Assembly (NCBI RefSeq): GCF_035666175.1
Contig: NZ_CP142016.1
Coordinates: forward strand, 310,001 to 374,000
Length of the DNA: 64,000 nt
Direction of reading: 5' to 3'
Origin: Riemerella anatipestifer
GTDB taxonomy: Bacteria; Bacteroidota; Bacteroidia; Flavobacteriales; Weeksellaceae
Of this stretch, positions 43,337-51,334 are shown in pieces; within the stretch, counting starts at the first letter, position 1; each line of letters opens with the position of its first letter. The translations under genes were made by a program, and so were the position numbers. Under the pieces are notes generated by a model. The model did no database searches and was not told the origin of the DNA. It saw only the letters and a list, made by a program, of their open reading frames with translations.

Positions 43337-46135
43337 GTGAAAAAAGCATTATCATCTATTCTAATATTTTTATTTTTTATTCTAAGTTGTGCTGTAAAAG
43401 CTCAGCAAGATAGTGTTTGGGTTAAAGTTTCCTTTCCCGAAACGAAAGAAAATAGAGTTACTATCAATCAAAAAATCGTTCACTATCAAAACGAAAATTC
43501 AAATAGTATTCAGCTTCTAAACTGGACAGCAGCTTATCAACCTAAAAACACCACCCTAGCTAAAAGAATGCTAGAAGCTCGAAAAACTGACCTCTATTTC
43601 TCCAAACCAAAAGATAGAGGCTATCTAAAAGGTTTAAGTATCAACGGCGAAAAATATACCAATCTTGACCAAGAAATTATTACTATTCCATTAGAAAATA
43701 TCAAAAGTAGAGATAATAAAATAGAACTGAATCTAATCTACGAACTACAACTTCCACACTCCAAATACACAGGCATAGGCTGGGATTCAGAAAAAGAAAA
43801 AGCTTTACTAAAGTATTTCTTTCTGGTTCCTAATACCAGCTATACACCAAGACATTTCCAAAATTTGGACGAAAAACAATATATAGGTGTTTTTTGGAAC
43901 GTACAATTAGATAACCCTCTACTTAAAGCAAGTAGCAATCTGCAAGAAGTTCAGCCAAACCACTTTACAGGAACTCTAAATACAGACCCTGAATTTGTAA
44001 TTTCATTAAAAAATAGTGAGGAAAATTTCACAATAATCTACAAAAATACTTTAGTAGAGTTTGCCTATCCTGTAAAACAAGAGGAAAAACAATCGCTCTA
44101 TTTTTATGTGCCGCTTCAGCTCAATTTCATAGAAGAAAGTTTAGGTAAATTACCTAACAAAATACTCATAAGTGAAAGAACTAAAAACGAAAATAACTTT
44201 ACAGGAATTGATGATTTTAAGTTAGGAAAGTTTAAGTTTAAAATGTTCAGCGATGCTCAAAAAACTGATCTTAATTACTTCTCCATCATTTCAAAGAAGT
44301 GTGTAGAACATCTTTTACAAACGGATAATCTTAATGCCCATTGGATTGAAAACGGACTAAAAACATACTTAGAAATAAGATATCTAAAGACCGTTTATAA
44401 CGATGAAAAACTCTTAGGACAATTACCTGATAAACTCACTCTTTTCAAAATAAGCCCTCTAAAATGGAGTAATGCTTCTAAACTTAAGCTTACAGAGCGG
44501 TATGGGATTACTTATCAATACATTACTAGCCAAAATCTAGACCAGCCAATAGACACTCCACTCCAACTAATGAGTAACTTTAATACGATGGCAGTAAGCC
44601 AAATGGAAGCTGGAAGTTTGTTCAACTTTATTGCCGAAAAAATGGGCGTAAATCAGTTTAATAATTTTTTAAAAAGATATTTATCAGAACATAACGGAAC
44701 GGTTATCAATAAAGAAGATTTCTTAAATCAACTCATTGTTGAATCCAAATATTCTACAAATTTTGCAGCTAATTTCATCAGGAAAAAAAACAGATTAGAT
44801 TTCAAAATTAAAAAGGTTGAAAAACAAAAAAATGGACTGCTTGTTCATATTCACAAAAATACTGAGGAAAAAGTACCATTTCAATTAAAAGTTACAAATT
44901 TTGACAATCAAGATAGTCTATATTGGTATGATTCTTCGAACAAAAAGAAAGAAATTTACTACATTCCACAAACCGATGTAGAAAAAATCGTAATAAACGA
45001 CGACTATCTTCTTCCCGAATATAATGTTAGGAATAATTATCTCTATACCAAAGGAATATTCTATAATATGAAAAAGCCAAGACTAAAATTTTATACCGAT
45101 ATTCCAGACCCAGAATATGAGGAAATTTATATTTCACCTTGTTTAAATTATAATTTTTACGATAAAGTACTTATAGGAGCTCGTATAAGTAACAGTAATC
45201 TTTTAGACAAGCCTTTCCTTTATTCTGTAATGCCTTACTATAGTACAGGAACTAATAAACTTACTGGCTCAGCAGGAGTATCCTATAATATTTTACCACC
45301 TAACAGTTTTTTTCAAAATTGGAGAATAGGAGCAAATGCTACGTATTTTCACTATAATAAAGACTTGGCTTTTAGAAGACTAACAATTTTTTCTAATATC
45401 ACTTTGCCTAAAGATGCTAGAAGTCAAATAGAGCAAAGATTTGGGGCTTCATTTCAGCATCTTACAAGAGATTTAAGTCCATTGATGCAAAAAATGAACG
45501 ATTATGATAAGTATAGCTTATTCAATATAAATTATACCTACTCTGATAGAAAAGCTATACATGAAAAGCTATTTTCAACCAATTTCCAAGCAGGTGGAGA
45601 TTTTAGCAAAATTTCAGCAGAAGCCTTTTACAGATGGGAATATCAACAAAATAAAAAACTTAGTTTAAGATTTTTTGGAGGCTATTTTTTACAGAATCAA
45701 ACAAGAAACTCTTACTTTGATTTTGGAATTTCTTACTTATCTAACTATGCATTTACCTATAGCATCATTAGACAAACTAATAGCAACTACCTTGCTCCTA
45801 GACAATTTATAATGGCAGAAGGAGCGTTTAAGTCTGCTATAAATGATACCGCAAACCAATGGATAAACAGTGTTAATATAGACTTACATTCGTTCCGTTT
45901 CTTTAGCGTATACGCAGATGTAGGATTGTATAAAAATAAAAACCAATCTCCACACTTTATATGGGATACGGGTGCAAGTCTAAAAGTTATTCCTGATTTA
46001 TTTGAAATTTACTTCCCTATCCAATCATCTTTAGGGTTTGAGCCTTCTTTTAAAGACTACTCTAAAAGGATTAGATTTATGTTTAATTTCAACCTAAATG
46101 CAGTAGTAAACCAACTTAGGAGAGGTTGGTTTTAA
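43337..46135 (+). CDS. M1-peptidase-like protein lacking zinc motif, with C-terminal beta-barrel-like domain
   Basis: A 932-aa exported protein starting with GTG; the signal peptide is LSSILIFLFFILSCAVKAQ. The first ~600 residues follow the gluzincin aminopeptidase layout: an N-terminal beta-domain, then a helical domain containing His335-Trp-Ile-Glu338-Asn-Gly (NAHWIENGLKTYLEI), which lines up with the W(L/x)NEGFATY motif of M1 enzymes. The HExxH motif that should lie ~20 residues earlier is absent (the region reads IISKKCVEHLLQTD), so it is probably catalytically dead. The last ~330 residues (from about KPRLKFYTDIPDPEYEEIYI) are beta-rich with aromatic strands (LSLRFFGGYFLQNQ) and end in RRGWF, suggesting an outer-membrane barrel. 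Function unknown. Confidence 0.7.
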   Translation: MKKALSSILIFLFFILSCAVKAQQDSVWVKVSFPETKENRVTINQKIVHYQNENSNSIQLLNWTAAYQPKNTTLAKRMLEARKTDLYFSKPKDRGYLKGLSINGEKYTNLDQEIITIPLENIKSRDNKIELNLIYELQLPHSKYTGIGWDSEKEKALLKYFFLVPNTSYTPRHFQNLDEKQYIGVFWNVQLDNPLLKASSNLQEVQPNHFTGTLNTDPEFVISLKNSEENFTIIYKNTLVEFAYPVKQEEKQSLYFYVPLQLNFIEESLGKLPNKILISERTKNENNFTGIDDFKLGKFKFKMFSDAQKTDLNYFSIISKKCVEHLLQTDNLNAHWIENGLKTYLEIRYLKTVYNDEKLLGQLPDKLTLFKISPLKWSNASKLKLTERYGITYQYITSQNLDQPIDTPLQLMSNFNTMAVSQMEAGSLFNFIAEKMGVNQFNNFLKRYLSEHNGTVINKEDFLNQLIVESKYSTNFAANFIRKKNRLDFKIKKVEKQKNGLLVHIHKNTEEKVPFQLKVTNFDNQDSLYWYDSSNKKKEIYYIPQTDVEKIVINDDYLLPEYNVRNNYLYTKGIFYNMKKPRLKFYTDIPDPEYEEIYISPCLNYNFYDKVLIGARISNSNLLDKPFLYSVMPYYSTGTNKLTGSAGVSYNILPPNSFFQNWRIGANATYFHYNKDLAFRRLTIFSNITLPKDARSQIEQRFGASFQHLTRDLSPLMQKMNDYDKYSLFNINYTYSDRKAIHEKLFSTNFQAGGDFSKISAEAFYRWEYQQNKKLSLRFFGGYFLQNQTRNSYFDFGISYLSNYAFTYSIIRQTNSNYLAPRQFIMAEGAFKSAINDTANQWINSVNIDLHSFRFFSVYADVGLYKNKNQSPHFIWDTGASLKVIPDLFEIYFPIQSSLGFEPSFKDYSKRIRFMFNFNLNAVVNQLRRGWF

Positions 46136-46159
46136 ATACGGAAAAATTTATATTAAATT

Positions 46160-46588
46160 TTATTTCTTTGTAAGTTGATAATCTTCTTTAATATCTTTAG
46201 AACCAACTTCTGGAACTAGAAATAAACCCTTGTCCGAAACATAGAATACCTGTTGTTCCTCAGCATCTTCTCCATCGGTGAGTGTAATGAATTTTTTGGT
46301 AACATCCCATGTAAAAGTTCCGTTGTTTTCTAACTTTTCCTTATCCATATAATCTGAAGTCATGTGATAAGACCAGTCTTTTTGGTTTAAAGTCAGAGTA
46401 ACCTTAATCCCATCACAATCAGCACAAGGAAATACTCCTTCATAAGTTTCAGTAGTTTCATTTTTATCAGTAACACTTTCTTGAACTACCTCTGATGAAG
46501 TATGATTTACAGAGTTTTTTTCATTTTCTTTTTTATTACAAGATACCAATGCTCCTAAAACCAAAATAGCAATACCAAAATTTTTCAT
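46160..46588 (-). CDS. NlpE-like lipoprotein
   Basis: A 142-aa lipoprotein taken from ATG 46588 (a longer ORF starts at 46615, but the shorter form puts a proper signal peptide first: MKNFGIAILVLGALVSC, Cys17). The mature N-terminus is a Ser/Glu/Thr-rich linker, followed by the NlpE N-terminal domain with YEGVFPCADCDGIKVTLTL, whose CxxC is the NlpE hallmark. In E. coli NlpE senses envelope or copper stress; here only the homologous domain can be claimed. The convergent end lies 24 bases from the M1-like gene. Confidence 0.8.
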   Translation of the reverse strand: MKNFGIAILVLGALVSCNKKENEKNSVNHTSSEVVQESVTDKNETTETYEGVFPCADCDGIKVTLTLNQKDWSYHMTSDYMDKEKLENNGTFTWDVTKKFITLTDGEDAEEQQVFYVSDKGLFLVPEVGSKDIKEDYQLTKK

Positions 46589-46653
46589 TTTACTTCTAAT
46601 TTTATTTATATCCAAAAATAGACTAAAATATTCAAAAAATCTACATTTATAAC

Positions 46654-46661
46654 TATATTTG
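46654..46661 (+). promoter_or_regulatory. -7 box for the HAD gene
   Basis: TATATTTG, 29 bases before the ATG at 46691. Confidence 0.5.
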
Positions 46662-46690
46662 TAGCTTATTAAGATTTTAATACCTAAGTT

Positions 46691-47122
46691 ATGCTTAACA
46701 ATAAAAAATTAGCCATAGATTTTGATGGCACTATTGTAGAAGACGCTTACCCAGGAATAGGTAAGCCTAAAGTTTTTGCATTTGAAACTCTAAAAAAACT
46801 CCAAATGGAAGGCTATAGACTAATACTATGGACTTACCGTAGCGGAAAAGCTCTAGACGAAGCCGTAGAATTCTGCAGAAAACATGGACTAGAATTTTAT
46901 GCTATCAACTCAAGTTTTGAAGGAGAAGTTTTTGATAGTGCTACACAAAGTAGAAAGCTTGATGCAGATTTATTTATTGATGATAGAAACCTTGGTGGTT
47001 TCCCAGGTTGGGGCGAAGTTTATAATATCATTAAAGATAAAATAGAATTCAGAGTAGAAGGGAAAGAAGTTTTAGCCTATTCTAAACTAAAAAAAGAAAA
47101 GAAAAAAGGGCTTTTTTGGTAA
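46691..47122 (+). CDS. HAD-superfamily hydrolase (BT0820-like)
   Basis: A 143-aa short HAD-fold protein. Motif I is AIDFDGTIVED (nucleophile Asp and acid Asp), motif II is LILWTYRSGK, and the later acidic cluster (DADLFIDDRNLGG) serves as motif IV. There is no cap domain, as in the small BT0820-type phosphatases of Bacteroidota. The substrate is not known. The next gene, map, follows after 23 bases in the same direction. Confidence 0.8.
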   Translation: MLNNKKLAIDFDGTIVEDAYPGIGKPKVFAFETLKKLQMEGYRLILWTYRSGKALDEAVEFCRKHGLEFYAINSSFEGEVFDSATQSRKLDADLFIDDRNLGGFPGWGEVYNIIKDKIEFRVEGKEVLAYSKLKKEKKKGLFW

Positions 47123-47145
47123 AAAGTTCGTAAAAATAATCATTT

Positions 47146-47955
47146 ATGATACAGCTTAAGACGATTGAGGAGCTAAGATTGATGAAGGAGAGTGCCCAAC
47201 TGGTTTCTAAAACTTTGGGTATGTTGGCAAAGGAAATAAAACCAGGCGTTACCACCAATTATTTAGATACTCTAGCAGCGGAATACATCAAAGACCACGG
47301 CGGCGAACCTGCTTTCCTAGGAATGTATGGCTTTCCTAAAAATCTTTGTATTTCGCCAAATTCAGAGGTGGTACACGGTATTCCTAATGATACTCCTCTT
47401 AAAGAGGGCGATATACTTTCTGTAGATTGTGGCGTCTATATGAATGGATTTTACGGCGACCACGCTTACTCTTTTGAAGTAGGAGAAGTAACTCCAGAAA
47501 CAAAAAAATTATTAAAAGTAACCAAAGAATCTTTATACAAAGGGATAGAACAATGCGTAAGAGGAAAACGCGTTGGTGATATATCTCACGCTATACAAAG
47601 CCATTGCGAGGCTCATGGTTATGGTGTGGTGAGAGAACTTGTAGGGCATGGCTTAGGCAAAAAAATGCACGAAGACCCACAAGTACCTAACTACGGCAGA
47701 AAAGGAAGTGGAAAGGTATTAAAAGACGGTATTGCTCTAGCTATAGAACCCATGATTAACATGGGAACTCACGAAGTAGTTTTCCATAGCGATGGCTGGA
47801 CGGTAACTACTAAAGATAACCTTCCTTCAGCACACTTTGAACATAATGTATGTATCATTGGAGGGAAACCTGTTTTACTCTCTACCTTTAAATATATTTA
47901 TGAAGCTCTCGGTATCAGTAGTTCAGAAGAAGAACCTTTTAATATGGATTTTTAA
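47146..47955 (+). CDS. map: Methionine aminopeptidase, type I
   Basis: Removes the initiator Met from nascent proteins. It has 269 aa in the pita-bread fold with five metal ligands: two Asp in LSVDCGVYMNGFYGDHAYSF, His in RELVGHGLGKKMHEDPQVPN, Glu in AIEPMINMG and Glu in the final strand SAHFEHNVCI. There is no N-terminal extension, so it is type I. It is followed by a strong terminator. Confidence 0.95.
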   Translation: MIQLKTIEELRLMKESAQLVSKTLGMLAKEIKPGVTTNYLDTLAAEYIKDHGGEPAFLGMYGFPKNLCISPNSEVVHGIPNDTPLKEGDILSVDCGVYMNGFYGDHAYSFEVGEVTPETKKLLKVTKESLYKGIEQCVRGKRVGDISHAIQSHCEAHGYGVVRELVGHGLGKKMHEDPQVPNYGRKGSGKVLKDGIALAIEPMINMGTHEVVFHSDGWTVTTKDNLPSAHFEHNVCIIGGKPVLLSTFKYIYEALGISSSEEEPFNMDF

Positions 47956-47963
47956 ATAAAAAT

Positions 47964-47998
47964 AAAAAGCGGTTTGACAAAAAATCAAACCGCTTTTT
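47964..47998. terminator. Bidirectional terminator between map and pheA
   Basis: Stem AAAAAGCGGTTTGA / TCAAACCGCTTTTT with a 7-base loop. The opposite strand serves pheA. Confidence 0.9.
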
Positions 47999-48019
47999 AT
48001 TTTTGTCATCAATTTTTTC

Positions 48020-48862
48020 CTAGCCTTCTAAAAGATACTCGTTATAATCGCCTAGAAATTTAACTTTAACTCCTATAGACTCTAATTCTTCCAATGCATT
48101 TTGATAAAGGATATTTCCCCAATCTCCCACAACATTGATAAAGAAGAAATAATTACCAAGTCCTGTTTTTAGAGTTCGACTTTCTATTTTAGATAAATTC
48201 ATCTTACGCCACGCAAATACCGATAAAATCTGATGTAATCCTCCAGCATAGTCCGTTGGTAAAGTAACCAATAAACTGGATTTTTGAGCTAAAGACTGAT
48301 ACGGTAGCTCTAACTTATTCTCTCCTCTCTTTGAAACCACCACAAAGCGAGTATGATTTTGTTCAAAATCCTGTATGTTAGAGTGTAAAATTTTAAGGTT
48401 ATAAAGCTTTGCTGCATAAGTATTCGCAACCGCTGCCCAAGGTTCATTTGGATTTTCTGAAACTAGTTTTGCCGCCGCTGCTGTAGAAGTATAATCTGTG
48501 GTCAAAATTTCTTTGAATTGATTTCTTCTAAAATGAAAAGTTTGGGCTAATGCCTGTGGGTGAGAAATAATATTCTCTACCGAAGTATTATTAGGGTGTA
48601 CCATTAAATGATGAGAAATAGGCATCACTACCTCCGTATTGATAGCAATATCTTTAAAATCGTATAAATAATCCAGAGTTACTGAAACGGTACCCTCTAT
48701 GGAATTTTCTAAAGGAACTACAATTTTATCTACTTTACCCTCGTCTAAGGCTATAAAACAGTCTAATATACTGGTTTGAGGCAATAACTCCTCATTCAAA
48801 AAAACCTGAGAGGCAGCTAACTGAGTGAAAGAAGCCTGTGGTCCTAAAAACGCTATTTTCAT
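48020..48862 (-). CDS. pheA: Prephenate dehydratase
   Basis: Converts prephenate to phenylpyruvate in phenylalanine synthesis. It has 280 aa: the catalytic PDT domain with IAFLGPQASFTQLAASQVF, VPLENSIEGTVSVTLDYLYD, the TSTAAAAKLVSENP motif and NHTRFVVVSKRG, then a C-terminal ACT domain (LLVTLPTDYAGGLHQILSVF, NLSKIESRTLKTGLGNYFFF) for feedback regulation by phenylalanine. No chorismate mutase domain is fused. It lies 17 bases downstream of the universal-stress gene. Confidence 0.93.
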   Translation of the reverse strand: MKIAFLGPQASFTQLAASQVFLNEELLPQTSILDCFIALDEGKVDKIVVPLENSIEGTVSVTLDYLYDFKDIAINTEVVMPISHHLMVHPNNTSVENIISHPQALAQTFHFRRNQFKEILTTDYTSTAAAAKLVSENPNEPWAAVANTYAAKLYNLKILHSNIQDFEQNHTRFVVVSKRGENKLELPYQSLAQKSSLLVTLPTDYAGGLHQILSVFAWRKMNLSKIESRTLKTGLGNYFFFINVVGDWGNILYQNALEELESIGVKVKFLGDYNEYLLEG

Positions 48863-48879
48863 ATTATGATTACTCTATT

Positions 48880-49698
48880 CTAAGGTAACACTACCAGTGG
48901 AATATCACCTACATATACCAACTCGTTAACTAAAAACTTCCTAAATATATGGTCTGTTACAAATCTATTCCCTTTCTGTAATACAAGAATTTCCGTTTCA
49001 TTATTATTGATGACTTTCTTTATTCCTTCAGAGGGAACATTAGACTCATATATAGCATAGTCTGCTTGGTAATTTTCAGCATAAAGTTCTACTAATTTCT
49101 CCAAATTTCTTTTGTGTTCTTCCACATTTTCTTCTGGCTTCGCTATATAGAAAAAAACAATTTGTGTTTCTTTTTCATTTACAAACTTCAAAAAATGGTT
49201 CAGTTCTAGAATATTCAGCGGATACTTCTGCTTTACTGCTACAAATATTCTATTTACGGAGAATGAATCAATTTCCCCTGGAAGCACAACAACACTATTT
49301 TTAATTTTATCAATTATATGTACAGCTTTACTTCCTAAAAATATTTTCTTTAAAATACCTGCATTTTTTGTTCCTAGAAGAATCATATTATGATATGGTT
49401 CACTCAGTAACTTTTCTAATATTTCTTGCAAGTCTAATTCCGAAGCTAAATAAGAAACCTCTAAAGTAGATGATATAATAGGTTTGACAAAACCTCTAAG
49501 TTTATCAAAGGCTTCCGCATTAGAATTTCTAATAATTTTGTTTCTATCTTGTATATCTGCCAATGCTGGTACCAACACATTGTTCTGATGAACTAATACC
49601 AGTTCTACATCAACCTTGCTTCCCCAATCACTGGCATATTTCAATAAGTTTTCAGAATATTCGGAAAAATCTACTAATACAATAATTCGTTTTTTCAT
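48880..49698 (-). CDS. Universal stress protein, tandem-domain
   Basis: A 272-aa cytosolic protein with two UspA-like folds. The N-terminal domain has KRIIVLVDFSEYSENLLKYA and LGTKNAGILKKIFLGSKAVH (the G-2x-G-9x-G(S/T)-like nucleotide loop is degenerate). The C-terminal domain is weaker (NRIFVAVKQKYPLNILELNH and TEILVLQKGNRFVTDHIF). It lies 3 bases after the antiporter stop on the same strand, so they share a transcript; this pairing suggests a role in ion or pH stress. Confidence 0.85.
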   Translation of the reverse strand: MKKRIIVLVDFSEYSENLLKYASDWGSKVDVELVLVHQNNVLVPALADIQDRNKIIRNSNAEAFDKLRGFVKPIISSTLEVSYLASELDLQEILEKLLSEPYHNMILLGTKNAGILKKIFLGSKAVHIIDKIKNSVVVLPGEIDSFSVNRIFVAVKQKYPLNILELNHFLKFVNEKETQIVFFYIAKPEENVEEHKRNLEKLVELYAENYQADYAIYESNVPSEGIKKVINNNETEILVLQKGNRFVTDHIFRKFLVNELVYVGDIPLVVLP

Positions 49699-49701
49699 AT
49701 G

Positions 49702-51183
49702 CTATCCTGTATTTATTGGGTTACGCAAACATTGTTTTACTTCTTCCAAATCACTATTCTTATTTGCTAAAACAATAAGAGTATCATTTTCTTTTATAGC
49801 GGTAGAACCTCCTGGGCGAAGATACTTCCCTTCCCTCTTTATCATCACTATAAACGCTGACTTAGGAAAATGTAAATCTACTATTCGTTTTTCTTTAGCA
49901 TAATAATCTGGCTCTATATTATATTCTTGCAAAAGAGATTTAGGAATGTTTGCCATTTCGCTTTCGTCTTCTTCTACTATATTTTTCTTTTCTTCCTCTG
50001 GTAATGCTACATTAAGCCATTTAGCAAAAATGGAAAGCGTAGTCCCTTGAATAAGAACAGAGGTAACTGATATAAAGAATACAATATTAAAGATAATGTG
50101 AGCTTTATCTATCCCTGCTAATAAAGGGTAAGTTGCAAATACGATAGGTACTGCACCTCTAAGTCCTACCCATGATATATAAAGTCTTCTTCTCATTTTC
50201 ATTTTGAAAAAGGCGAGACTAATAAGCACACTTGCTGGACGAGCTACTAGTATTAAAAACAATGATATTACTAAACCTATACCTATGTAAGGAACTATTT
50301 GAGTTGGATAAACCAAAAGCCCCAAAGTAAGGAACAGAACAATTTGCATAAGCCAAGCCAAACCGTCATACATTCCTAGAATGGTATTCTTGTAGATAAT
50401 ATCTTGATTACCTAAATACACCGCACATATATAAATAGCCAAGAACCCATTACCATCTATTGCATCTGTCGCAGAGAATACAATAAACATAATGGCTATT
50501 ACTAAAACTAGATAAAGTCCCTCAAAACCTAGTTTAATATTATTTATAATAAACTTACTTAATTTCCCAAACAAAATCCCCGCAATACCACCTATTATCA
50601 TTTGTCTAAAAAACAACGGTATAATAGAAGTTATACTTTGGTCTTGATTGATAACTAAGGTTAAGAAAGCTATTGTGAGCACATACGCCATCGGGTCATT
50701 ACTACCACTTTCCAGCTCTAGAGTTGGTCTAAGATTAGTTCTTAATGCCAAATTCTTTGACCTAAGAATAGAAAATACTGCAGCTGCATCTGTGGAAGAC
50801 ACTATCGACCCTAAAAGCATACTCTCATAGATGGTAAAATCTGTAACATACCATACGAATAGCCCCAAACATAATGCTGTAAGTAAAACGCCTACCGTAG
50901 ATAACACCAAACCTTCTTTTATGACGGGTTTTATGGATTTCCAATTAGTGTCTAAACCTCCCGAAAATAGTATAAAATTAAGAGAAACTATCCCTATAAA
51001 TTGAGCCGTTTTAGAATTATCAAAATGAATTCCTCCAAAACCATCAGACCCAGCCAACATACCTATAGCCAAAAATAACAGCAATGTAGGTACTCCAAAT
51101 TTATATGATGTTTTTCCAACAATGATACTTATGAAAAGTAGTATAGAACCAATAAGTAATATATTTTCCGTCGTTAAAGCCAT
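49702..51183 (-). CDS. nhaP2: CPA1-type potassium/proton antiporter with RCK-C domain
   Basis: A 493-aa inner-membrane cation/proton antiporter (NhaP2/CvrA family). About 12 helices occupy residues 1-390, with the transport-core motifs LLGSIVSSTDAAAVFSILRS and LESGSNDPMAYVLTIAFLTL holding conserved acidic residues, and YISWVGLRGAVPIVFATYPL. The C-terminal ~90 residues form a TrkA-C/RCK-C regulatory domain (LHFPKSAFIVMIKREGKYLR, GSTAIKENDTLIVLANKNSD). It likely exports K+ (or Na+) in exchange for H+; the exact ion is not decided by sequence. Confidence 0.88.
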   Translation of the reverse strand: MALTTENILLIGSILLFISIIVGKTSYKFGVPTLLLFLAIGMLAGSDGFGGIHFDNSKTAQFIGIVSLNFILFSGGLDTNWKSIKPVIKEGLVLSTVGVLLTALCLGLFVWYVTDFTIYESMLLGSIVSSTDAAAVFSILRSKNLALRTNLRPTLELESGSNDPMAYVLTIAFLTLVINQDQSITSIIPLFFRQMIIGGIAGILFGKLSKFIINNIKLGFEGLYLVLVIAIMFIVFSATDAIDGNGFLAIYICAVYLGNQDIIYKNTILGMYDGLAWLMQIVLFLTLGLLVYPTQIVPYIGIGLVISLFLILVARPASVLISLAFFKMKMRRRLYISWVGLRGAVPIVFATYPLLAGIDKAHIIFNIVFFISVTSVLIQGTTLSIFAKWLNVALPEEEKKNIVEEDESEMANIPKSLLQEYNIEPDYYAKEKRIVDLHFPKSAFIVMIKREGKYLRPGGSTAIKENDTLIVLANKNSDLEEVKQCLRNPINTG

Positions 51184-51276
51184 TTATTCTGCAAAATTTT
51201 CCTATTCAAGCAAAGATACAGAAATACAGCTTAAAAAACAACTATTCTAGTAATCAACACTTAAACAATACATTAC

Positions 51277-51313
51277 AAAAAGAAGCTACCTCAAGTTGAG
51301 ATAGCTTCTTTTT
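51277..51313. terminator. Terminator between the antiporter promoter side and secDF
   Basis: Stem AAAAAGAAGCTA / TAGCTTCTTTTT. Because secDF (minus strand) ends just to the right, it is the secDF terminator. Confidence 0.8.
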
Positions 51314-51334
51314 ATTATGAATAATTTATATCAA

